23,068 nucleotides of DNA from Choristocarpus tenellus KU-1152 (taxonomy: Eukaryota > Phaeophyceae). The notes beneath the pieces were generated by a model that did not search any database, was not told the origin of the DNA, and was given only the letters and a program-made list of their open reading frames with translations. Where the stretch lies: NCBI GenBank assembly GCA_964200185.2, contig CAXNAD020000265.1, positions 1 through 23,068 on the forward strand, written 5' to 3'. The position numbers and the translations under genes were made by a program. The number at the start of each line of letters is the position of its first letter. Within the stretch, counting starts at the first letter, position 1. Below are positions 11,600 to 20,689 of this stretch, one piece after another.

Positions 11600-11964
11600 A
11601 ACAAGATAAGAATACAACGTCATAGAAGTGTGGGGAGGCATGTAACAAATGACCGTTTATGGTACATGGCATGGGCTGGCTGGCACCATAAGGAACAGGC
11701 TAACCACTGCTAAGGTAGTGTGGTTGGACTGTGTCAATGACAAATAGATACATTATAGATTGAAATATTCTACAATAAGTAAGTGTAAAACACCTTGAGT
11801 TCAATGAGTACCAACTGCAAGAAACAAACAAAATTAAAGTAAGAAGTAATTGGTAGTACTTGCAAACAAACTCCAGACAGGAGAGTCAACAATGGTCCTG
11901 ACCAAGGTCTATTCTCTTCTCTTCTCTTCCCCTTTCTCATTTCTCAATTTTCTTTTCTCAGCTC

Positions 11965-14900
11965 TCATTTCCACTGCTTCTTCCATTCATTTGTGGGACC
12001 CTCTCCAAACTTAGGTTTGACTTTCTCCTGTTCCTCTTGTTTCCACATCTTGGTTTGCTTTGTCTTACTCCCCCCCTTTTGAAAGTCTCGCCATCCTCCA
12101 ACACGCTTCTCTCTCCTGTGATATATCATGATGTGGTGTGGCAACATCATGTAGAGTGACTAGCATCAAGTTATTGCCTCGTGTAACCCTCAAATCTAAT
12201 TGCAATGCAAATATAATCATTCTTGAAACAAAAAAGGATGCCTTTTAGGAGGGGGATGTGTGGGAGTACTGTTTGTATTTCTTGCATAGAGTGATACACT
12301 CCTGCAATTGGAACCTCCCCCAAAAGCTCCTCCTGAGTGATCACATGACGGTGACCTATACAGCATGTGGTGCCCTAGATCACTTGAGAGTGAGCTAACT
12401 AGCAGCACGATCTCTTTGAAAAATTTTGGTATTAACAAAAACTTTCTGACAAAAACAACCTACACTATACTGATTTAGTTTTGTTTTCCAATCTCTTCCA
12501 TCAAGTAGAGAGATACAAGGGAAAGGTGACATTGTGACTACAGTTATAGTCATTCATTGCATCTATCAGTTGCAATGACAACAAATACTTCTATTATCAC
12601 TAACTACCACATGTATTATATCAGTATTAGATAAATGCTAATAGTGTGTATCAGACCATCTCTCTGATATTGTAAGGTGTACAGTACAACTGCAATCTTG
12701 ACAAAAAAATGAACAAATCTTAATGTGTGCACTCTTCAACCAACTACAACCAAAGCCTACCTGTCCTCCTCAGCCCAAGCTTTCTCATTTTCCACAGTCT
12801 TTTTGATCTTGTCCTTTTCTTCATCTTCCTGATCTCGTTCCCTCTTCTTCTGAGCTTGCTTGTGTTTATCAATCTCCCTCCGCCTCAGTTCAATATTGGC
12901 AAACTGAATACAACAATACAACAAAAGACTTTTTTTTTAATTACTCTCAGTATGCGTCAATAGATCACTACACTTATACTACCACAGAACAGTGATTAGC
13001 AGCATCATCACAGCATCACACACCCACTAAAAAAGAAGAACCATCACAACTTCCAAGCATGCAACAAAGTCTAGCAAAGCATGGATCATGACCAAGATGG
13101 ATCATGAACAAGACTAAGACTAAGACTACCAAACAGAAGCAACACTATTGTACACAAACTAAAATGCTGGAACACTTGATCACCTCACATCACCTCACAT
13201 AACCTTCTTCAAGTGCTTCAGAATATCTCATACCAATATTTTTCAAGAGGCAACACCAAGTCAGGTTAGTTAATGGTTCTGTACTAGTGTGCTACACTTT
13301 GTATCATGGAGATAGTAGCAATGGTGTGGTACCTCCTTCATGCAGGCCTTTTTCTTGTGTGCTGCTTCACTCCCACATTCTGCTAGAAGTGCCTCCAGTC
13401 TAACACCCTTGTCTATTTTTTTTTGTCTTTCTTTCAAGACCCTAGTACTAACAGCATCAATGGTCGCAGCCATTGTCTTCCTGCGGTTATCTTCCATGAG
13501 AACCTTAAAACATTCAACATTCAGTATTCAACATGTTGGGGAAGAGGGCAACAGAAGGGAATAGTAAGGAGGGTAGTATCACAGCTCAGTGCCTCTAAGA
13601 ATGTGAAACTTGTGATGAAGGCTAACCCTAACCCTAACCCTAACCCATCCATCCTCGAAGAGCAGTAAGCAAGCTAAGATACCTAAGAAAAAGGCTAAGG
13701 CTCATTCTAGAGCACATGCTAAACATGTTAAACCCCCCCCCAAAAAAAAGAAGACCAAGAGCTCTCACAAAATGAAAACCCTGACAAAGAAAAGAAACCT
13801 GGTTCCAAAAAACCTCTAGAACTCCTACACGAAGAGCTAACAACCATTCTATTTATTAGAAACTTTGCTAGAAGAGATACAAAAAAATAATATACAACTT
13901 AAAAATGATGATACTTTAATCAAGACATATTTCTAGCACCAGATGGTGTTGATGATCATGGAAAGGTAGAAGCTGATCTTATCAAGGTATACCTGAAAGA
14001 GGTTACATAGGGTTAGTAATAGAATAGTGGGATAATATTAATGAATGTTTATGTATTTAGTAGGAAGGACCTGTAGCAAAGGATGAACATTCAAATACTC
14101 TTGCTATATGGGCACCTAAAAAGGTCAATACAAGTTATTAATGACACTACTTTCCCAGCTTTACTTCTGTACTGCAAAGAGGCTGAAACTCATGTCCTCT
14201 TTCCCACATTCAGGATATCCCCAACACTAAGCCCTGAAACAGTGAAAAAAACACTCTGACAATAGGGAGAGGCTGTGAATTGATACAAAAATAATTCAAA
14301 CTTCCTCCATTCAGAATTAAATGTAACATAACTCTTGCAACCTCCATTCTCGCCTGGGAAAAACCCACATGATAAACCCTCTGGACAAGGCTTAGTTCTC
14401 ATGTAAATTGGCAGGCATGTAAAGTTTGAGAGAGTGGGCTGTCTTGACTGTGGAAGATCACCAATGCAAAGTTGATCAAGTCACATTTGAAGGGATTCAA
14501 AAACCTCTCATGGAACTGTCAAACCAGGTGCTTATTGGGATGTCTAGGATGAAGGCCCTCCTTCATTTGAGCGGCTCACTCATCTCATTGTTGCCCATTG
14601 GTCCCACTTCTTCAATACAGAAGTTTGTCCAGAGTCCAGAATACCCCAACGAAGAACAGTGTCGTGAGGTGATGCCTTGAGGTGAGAGAGAGCAAGACTC
14701 AGATGCCATGGGGGAAGGAAGGCGTCAGCCATCACAGAGGACTTCTAGAATTTCCCAAATCACCACGTTCTGTCATGTGAAGGAGTATGACAGCCACATC
14801 ACACAAGGGTGAATGCATGGACCTTGTACAACATCACAATGGACAATGTGGCTGCTGTACAAGTATCACCATACAAGTATCATCATACAAGTATCACCAT

Positions 14901-15975
14901 ACAAGTATCACCATACAAGTATCACCATACAAGTATCATCATACAAGTATCCTGGACCCTTGGGATATCTCAAAGATACACCACACATCTTTCTGCAAAT
15001 GGGCAGTCAATGCTGGGGTACCCCTTGCCTCATTGTGGGATCTGTACAGGCACAAGAAGGTAAAGGTCAAGTAGTGGATTAAGCCAGTCCTCTCAGACCA
15101 CCAGAAAGCCAACAGGGTGGGTTTTCTCATCAGCCACATGCACAGGAGGAGGGCAAGTGGGGTATTAGTGGATGATCTGTATGACTGGGTGGATGTGGAT
15201 GAAAAGTGGTTTTACATCCTCAAAGATGGGCAAGGTGTATGTACCTGCACCCCACTGAGGACCCCTGCAAACACCCATGGGGACACCATGGGGACAGACT
15301 AAACATTACATTACGAAGGTGATGTTCCTTGCAGCTGTGGCCCACCATAGGAAGCTAGCTCTCCAACGGGGTGTGGTTCAATGAAAAAATTGGGATCTGG
15401 CCAATCGTGAACACTAAGGTCACTCATAGCTCCAGCTAAAACCATCTCAAGGGCACCAAGGTGCTTGTGACAGCCATGGGGGACGGGGAGAGGCATAAGA
15501 AACTCAAGATCGAGGATGTCATCCCACCAATCAAGGCCCACATGCTTAGGGCGGAAGGACACACCATCCTCATCCAGTAGGGCAGGACAAAGCCACACAC
15601 TAATGGGGGGTATCATGGATGCAATTGAGGAGGCGGCAGGGGATGAAATTGTCATAAGGCACCCAGTCAGCCAACTCACTTGACCTCAACATCAACGACC
15701 TGGGATTCTTTTATTCCATCCAGCTACTGAAGGAAGAAGTGGGGGTGACCAACACAGAGGAGCTGGTGGAGGCCACAATGAAACTGTTTGATGTATACCC
15801 CCGGGAAGCACTAGAGTGTGTCTGGCAAATATCTTCACAATCTACAGTGAAGTACTGGGGTCCAAAGGTGACAACATCTTCAAAATTTTCCATTATAGCA
15901 AGGAAAATGCTAAGAAGGCGGGCAAGCAAGCTCCCCCTGAATGACACAGTGCATGTGGGAAAATGTTGTATTGTA

Positions 15976-16008
<33 letters not shown>

Positions 16009-19000
16009 CTATTGGAGGGCTTCAGGGGCAGAATCATAGATAGGTGTAGGCTACCCCATTTTGGTTGAGATTTTGGTGGCAACTTCTTAGTGTCTGCATA
16101 GTACACACAATAAAATAAGAACACATTAAAAAAAACTTGCTTCTTTGTTGGGGTTGTAAAAGTTATATATTATTATTATTATTTATATTACATTTAATTC
16201 CAAATGAAGTATAAAATAGGATTAATAGGCAAAAATAGCAACAAGGTCAAGGGAATGAAAAGAATATGCCTCAAAATATCAGCCTCTACCTTGAACAAAA
16301 AAGATTCAACCAATAAAATTATTGTTAATGTTACCATTCCAAGAATTAAACAATGTAACTGTTTTTCTACAAAGGTAAAAAATAGAGATAGGTGTTGACA
16401 TAAGTGCAAGTTGGAAATAAAGACACTGATATGAGACCCTCTTCAGTTACTTCAACCCCATTGGTGTGGAGGTCATATGTTTGCAAAGTCAAGATTCAGC
16501 ACAAAAATTGAATGAGTTCAGCAACCATGCAAAGGCAACTGTATGAACCTGAACCAAATCAAAAATCAATACTATTTTCATCTGGTTTTGCTTGGTTCTA
16601 CAATTTTCTAACTTCTTTCTCAATATGCAACCAACATGTGCATCAGTATGCACATAAAGTTAGATTATTATTATTATTCATTTGTAGATGGATTTTGATT
16701 GTGTTGCTATTAAACTTAAGATAATGCACCCCAACAGGTGACCATCCCACAACTCAAGGACCCCCCATGCAAGGGCTAATAATACATCCAATTTCAATGG
16801 AAGCACCGAATATCAAGGTGGGACAAGAGTGACCAATGATAAGAGTGACCAATGACAAGAGTGAGGAACGATCTCTTTCCCACATGTTAAAAAGTTTACG
16901 AAACTTGCTGCCTTTAACATATTGTCAGCATTACCTAACATATTGTCAGCATTACTAACATACTGTCAGCATTACCATACCTAATTCATAACTCAATTCA
17001 TAACTCAAGGATGATCCATTTGTCTGTGTGCATATCCTATCTCTACAGCATATGGTACTACTACCTACATATGGTAGGAACATGTATATAATAGTAGACA
17101 CCATTGCTCAAGAGTGACAACTCAATAACAAAAACTGTAGTAATCCCCATGCCATTGACACCCTTGTCCAAGAGTCAACACTGTAAATATACAAAATCAA
17201 ATACTATCCATTGGGGCAATGTCTTACATAGTAAGGAAGGACTGGAATATATATTCCTATTTTTCTTTGATATTTTGCAGGTAGCCAAAAGGTGGGATGA
17301 GACTGTGAGGGTCACAGACAGTACTAGAGAGTGGTGAGAGTGGTGAGAGGTATCACGATGTTACAGAACCCTATTTGGCCACTTAGAGCTACCTTGCCAA
17401 CCCAATTAAAAAATATATTGGGAAAAAGGTGTTACCTGTTTGGAATACCTTCAACAGAGAAGTGTGATAAGGTTCGATGTGCATTCATCGAATCATATCA
17501 CACAAGCTCACAAGTGTGTCTGCAATCATCTAAATAACCATAAAACACAAGCTCACAAGTGTGTCTGCAATCATCTCCTGGGTTAGCTCACAATATACCA
17601 ACTGGGGAACATTGACCTTGTAACACCTCCCCACTGATGATAGAACACAGACCATGTGATGTCAGAACAACTTTGTCACAATGTATACATTTGTGACACA
17701 AAATATCTTAAACATGTATTCTGTCATAGGCATGACGTGAGCTCATTGACATACCTGACATAGATGAACATACATCACTTTGCAATACTGAAAAGTACTA
17801 GACTAGAAGAGAAGAGTTGAACATCATCATACTAGTACACCAGATCACATTGATAGCATAAAGAACTGTGTTGCCTGAATACATGTATTACAATAATGAC
17901 TCTACAGGAAACAAAATATCTTCTACATCAAAAATCTTTGAACCCAGCATGCATACCCTCCCAAACCCCTCAAACACCTGATACGCCTTCTTGACCTCCT
18001 CAAACGCATCTCTAGCCTGTGGCATATCAAGTCGCTTATCTGGATGAACAAGGGTGGACAACTTACGATACCTGTTTGGAACATTATTGTATCAGATCAT
18101 TATTGTATCAGATCATTATTGTATCAGAACATTATTGTATCAGAACATTATTGCATCAGATCATTATTGTATCAGAACATTATTGTATCAGATCATTATT
18201 GTATCAGATCCGTCATGCGCAACGTTTAGTTACCACAAAAAAAAAAAGTATCAGATGGATGAGAATTATAGTACAAGTTATCTGTCTTGGACCAACATAG
18301 TAGTAGAGGTGTATGTACTGTGCAAGGACCAAGAGCTTTTGTTCTTGAAATGAAGTATGTATGTCTTCTAAATTGAAATATTTATATAAGTGTCTACTAA
18401 ATTGAAAAGACAAGAAAAAATAAGAAAATTTATCTGAGCAACACAACAATTCGTTGAAGTCTGTGCTGTGTTTCCATTCTGTTGGGTTATGCTATACACC
18501 AACTACATGGTAGTCAGTAGGCAGTATATAGCACCACAGATAACACTTGTCATCATTTTTGTACAGTGTCTGCAATGATATCTGCTACAAATCAACTACC
18601 CTGGAGTGCTTGTGGTCAACAGAGAAGCAGGTAGAGAAGAGGCAGGTCATAGAGGGATAAACTGGAAACAGATACCAAAACCTAACCCTAATGCAAGCTA
18701 CAATAATATCTAACCCTAACCCTAACAAGTGACTGAGTTCAATTAACTGGAAACACTAAACAACAAAAGAAACAGTAATATGTTCTGCATCACAGATTGA
18801 CTGTCATATTACTGTACTTCACCATATTACTGTACTTCACCTCTGCTTGATGTCCTCCACTGTTGCATCAGTTCCCAACTGAAGGACGTCAAAGCAGTTC
18901 AAGTTCTTCCACTTGTAGTTGCTTTGCAGCAAGCGATCCATCTGCTCCTTAGGCTTACCCAGGTTTTGGTTGGTGTACTTGTCATTCATTACCCGTTCAA

Positions 19001-20552
19001 CCTTAGGAGGGGCAGCATTGTCACGATCTCCTTTAATCTCTGTCAGGAAAGATGACAAGGGATCCCCATTTTCTTCAGCCTGGGAGCCATTGGAGGTCCC
19101 CCCCTCCCCTCCACCCTTGACCTTGGCTTTCATGGCATCTGCAATCTTGATCCGTTCCTCCTCTGCCTCCCTTTCAGCTGCAGCTTGGTGCCACCTTGCT
19201 CGTCGCTCCACCTCCTGGCCTTCCTTTGCTGCAGTTATACCTTCCTCCAGACTGGAATTGCTTGGATCCAATTTCAAGCCTGCCTGTACTTGTGTTCAAT
19301 ATACCGTGTGGACATATCAAAGACCAGGGAAGATCAACACAAGCGGTATGAAATACACCACATCACACCTCGCTTACACCCTACTCATCCTGCTTCTGCC
19401 ATTCTACAATAGGGATGAGTTTATTTACAGGAAATGAATGCAATGCCTCTTGACTCAGGATATTGAGGGATTGACTTTCAATCATTTTTTCCCTTGAATC
19501 CAAATGTGACAGCTTGTTGACAGCTTGTTTCATATGGTGGAGTTTGATTTTGATTGAAATTGATCACCAAATTGTAATGCAAATATTTCCGGTTGACCTA
19601 CCCTACAGAGTAATCTTCGCCTGACACGCTGATGTTGCCACTTGTGCAACCTAAAGCACACCCACTCTATTATCTGAGCTTAGTATGCGATATAGCGGCA
19701 TATGCCAGTAGACTTCCTCAACCGTGACCAAAGTGTTGAGAGGGGTAGAAGCGCCATCCAGCGTTGACCGAACAAACATTCAGAATATCACAAAGGTTGA
19801 TCAATCTGTTGTCTCAAGGGGTTAATATTAGCGATGGTTCATTCAGATGTCTGTATCTCTACTTCTTGACTCGCAATAGGGATCTTGGTCCTTGTCAATT
19901 TAGGATAACCGGTATCTATTTACCAACCCACAGTCGAGGACTGCCTGCTCAAAAAACGTTACGATTGGATAGGGGCTAGATCGATTTCAAATGGGACAGT
20001 CATGCTCACCTGAAGAGATTGAATAGCTGAATCGTATCTCCCAAGAGCGTGCTGTGCTGCCCCGAGACGACTGTACGCCTTTGACCACTCTGGGGCAAGC
20101 TTTACGCACTTCTCTGCATCCTTCAGTGCTTTGCTCTTCGCATCTCCCAGCTTCAGATATGCTGCACTTCTATTACTGTAGTATACCTGCGCATCCACGC
20201 CACCATTGGTGACAAAATTTAGATGGAAAAGCAACCAGCAATAAATGGTTACCTTAGGTGTAAGTGACAAGCAATACCGCACAACCCTTCAGTACCAGAC
20301 TTGCCTTGTCTTCCGGATCAAGATCGATAGCTCTCGAGTATCCCTGCACAGCTTCAGTCCATTTACCCGCCTTGAAGGCCGCATTACCTGTTGAAGTCGT
20401 TCGGCAGGTGGTCATGAACAAACCCAGATGAAATCCTATTTCGAGAACCAGAAAACATCTAATAGGCCGTCGATTAACTTACCTTCTCCCTTGAAGCGTT
20501 CAGCCTGTACCTTCCAATCTGGCTGTTCATCTTGAACATCTTTTTCCTCCAT
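11965..20552 (-). CDS. TPR co-chaperone fused to DNAJC8/Spf31-type J protein, 443 aa, 8 exons
   Basis: Exons are 20552-20483, 20387-20305, 20186-20010, 19283-18841, 18071-17978, 13503-13333, 12903-12761 and 12115-11965; the joined length is 1332 nt and all phases agree. Start: first in-frame ATG (context AAAACC-ATG-G) after an in-frame TGA about 85 nt upstream. Residues 15-120 are three STI1/Hop-type TPRs. K21, N25, N56, K87 and R91 fall at the five carboxylate-clamp positions that grip the EEVD tail of Hsp70/Hsp90 in that family. Residues 120-225 are a charged linker (RRARWHQAAAEREAEEER; a Gly-rich stretch). Residues 229-295 are a J domain (NCFDVLQLG, IKQRYRKLSTLVHPDK; HPD at 267-269), which should stimulate Hsp70 ATPase. 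The charged helical tail with RVGGWRDFQ (398-406) matches the C-terminal pattern of DNAJC8, a spliceosome-associated J protein. Introns: 95, 118, 726, 769, 4474, 429 and 645 bp. DNAJC8 as I know it has no TPRs. Predicted site: nucleus and/or cytosol. Confidence 0.93.
13619..14123 (+). pseudogene. Lysine-rich coding relic, frameshifted, family unknown
   Basis: A series of + strand frames looks coding but is broken. One frame is open 13619-13819 (SSKQAKIPKKKAKAHSRAH, then KPPPKKKKTKSS). It is overlapped by a second frame open 13732-13890 (KKEDQELSQNENPDKEKK, then LELLHEELTTILF), with C9A8 homopolymers at the switch. A third frame gives LLETLLEEIQKNN and then DDTLIK. Frame pieces at 13937-13986 (PDGVDDHGKVEADLIK) and 14064-14123 (EGPVAKDEHSNTLAIWAPKK) follow, each ending at AAG|GT. 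It could be a decayed transposon ORF or a broken nested gene, antisense to its host. I recognise no domain; the basic stretch resembles a nuclear, histone-H1-like tail. Confidence 0.4.
13623..13646. repeat. Interstitial telomere-type repeat (TAACCC)4
   Basis: Four perfect TAACCC copies, which is TTAGGG on the coding strand of the host gene, inside intron 5. It directly abuts the lysine-rich relic. Confidence 0.95.
14859..14952. repeat. 14-bp minisatellite, about 6.5 copies
   Basis: The unit ACAAGTATCACCAT, with C/T variation in the ACC/ATC step, runs without interruption. Because 14 is not a multiple of 3, the array is open in all three + frames and gives spurious YKYHHTSITIQVS-like proteins. 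It lies just upstream of the recognisable mariner relic. Confidence 0.95.
14970..15960 (+). pseudogene. Mariner-like (Soymar/Osmar-type) DDE transposase, decayed
   Basis: This encoded a cut-and-paste transposase of the plant/protist mariner branch. In order: an HTH-like GVPLASLWDLYRHKKVKVK, a stop at 15072, WIKPVLSDHQKANRVGFL, then DWVDVDEKWFYILKDG with the first catalytic Asp at 15198-15200. KVMFLAAVA follows in another frame (15313), then VWFNEKIGIWPIVN, KGTKVLVTAM, and TILIQ-stop at 15578, where this family carries its second Asp (IQQDG). The last block is SLDLNINDLGFFYSIQLLK, with the third Asp at 15682-15684, running to KENAKKAGKQAP. D1-D2 and D2-D3 spacings of about 127 and 35 codons suit mariner. 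At least two frameshifts, several stops and the loss of the second Asp make it inactive. It sits antisense in host intron 5. Sequence at 14426-14860 may include its worn N-terminal part, but I cannot confirm that. No terminal inverted repeats were found. Confidence 0.85.
15977..16008. repeat. (TAGA)8 microsatellite
   Basis: Eight perfect TAGA units just past the transposase relic. The minus-strand frame reads SIYLSIYLS and is an artefact. Confidence 0.97.
16915..16976. repeat. 21-bp tandem repeat, 3 copies
   Basis: TAACATATTGTCAGCATTAC(C) occurs three times in a row, with one 1-bp deletion and one substitution. It lies in intron 5 of the TPR-J gene. Confidence 0.92.
17501..17576. repeat. 31-bp perfect direct repeat
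   Basis: Copies at 17501-17531 and 17546-17576 (CACAAGCTCACAAGTGTGTC and the next 11 bases) are separated by 14 bp. The perfect identity suggests a recent local duplication in intron 5. Confidence 0.93.
18082..18210. repeat. 16-bp minisatellite, about 8 copies, at a 3' splice site
   Basis: The unit CATTATTGTATCAGAT, with AT/AA variants and one TTGCATC variant, fills the last part of intron 4 of the TPR-J gene. On the coding strand it ends about 8 nt before the acceptor CAG at 18074-18072. Each unit reads ATCTGATACAATAATG there and carries a CTGAT branch-site-like pentamer. Confidence 0.93.
18681..18726. repeat. Interstitial telomere-type repeats in intron 4
   Basis: CCTAACCCTAA at 18681-18691 and TAACCCTAACCCTAAC at 18711-18726, about 2 and 2.5 copies, separated by 19 bp. 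Same motif and orientation as the copy in intron 5. Confidence 0.9.
18805..18840 (-). repeat. 18-bp tandem duplication of a 5' splice site
   Basis: CATATTACTGTACTTCAC occurs twice in tandem. On the coding strand the intron therefore begins GTGAAGTACAGTAATATG and repeats it at once, giving two identical GTGAAG donors 18 nt apart. Use of the first keeps the J-domain frame. Use of the second would add an in-frame TGA. Confidence 0.92.
20187..20304 (-). other. GC-AG intron 2 of the TPR-J gene
   Basis: The donor reads AAG|GCAAGT, a full match to the strong GC-donor consensus. The acceptor is GCGCAG|GTATAC. The junction LDPEDK-VYYSNRSAAY keeps exact TPR spacing, so the site is well supported. Other introns of this gene use GT. 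Confidence 0.85.
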
Positions 20553-20689
20553 GGTTTTCTCCTCGCAAACTCTACCTTTTGTTGGATGCGTGGTATTAGA
20601 GTTGAGTTTGGAGTTGTGTTCTTTCCATGGTATTGGTCAATAATACTCTGCGGTATGAATCAACTCTATACCGTTATATTTAAGATATT

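Larger units (their letters stand above)
9981..11964. other. Non-coding stretch downstream of the TPR-J gene
   Basis: I see no exon-like frame with family resemblance. It holds the 37-bp repeat at 11017-11135, the presumed 3' UTR of the TPR-J gene, and a CT-rich tract at about 11910-11960 just past that gene's stop codon, which is GA-rich on the coding strand. 9438-9800 likewise holds nothing I can assign apart from TTTGGCGCCCAAAC at 9587-9600. Confidence 0.5.
13504..17977 (-). other. 4.47-kb intron 5 of the TPR-J gene
   Basis: Donor CAG|GTGTTT at 17977 and acceptor TTTTAAG before 13503, phase 0 on both sides. The junction KKAYQ-VLMEDNRRK is gapless against the DNAJC8 pattern, so no exon is missing. 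The intron holds a telomere-type repeat, a lysine-rich coding relic, a mariner transposase relic, a GATA microsatellite and two small repeats, each listed separately. In 16010-16900 and 17000-17500 I see only AT-rich sequence without a gene. Confidence 0.85.

Noticed and set aside
14787-15082. Overlapping + frames rich in YKYHHTS
   Set aside because: Produced by the 14-bp tandem repeat, which is open in all three frames.
15711-16124. Minus-strand 137-codon frame with SIYLSIYLS
   Set aside because: It runs through the TAGA microsatellite and the antisense of the transposase relic, so it is an artefact.
17460-17490. tRNA B-box-like GGTTCGATGTG
   Set aside because: No A-box, cloverleaf or acceptor stem can be drawn around it.
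16915-18210. CRISPR-like arrays
   Set aside because: The repeats are contiguous minisatellites without unique spacers, in a eukaryotic intron.
18019-18353. Overlapping + frames with repeated IIVSEHYCIR
   Set aside because: Translation of the 16-bp minisatellite, partly overlapping exon 5 on the other strand.
18919-19437. 172-codon + strand open frame
   Set aside because: Antisense shadow of TPR-J exon 4; Ser/Leu-rich composition and no family resemblance.
11965-20552. Splitting the TPR-J locus into two genes
   Set aside because: Phases match at every junction. Exon 4 itself carries the end of TPR3 (AGLKLDPSN), the linker and the first half of the J domain, so the link lies within a single exon.
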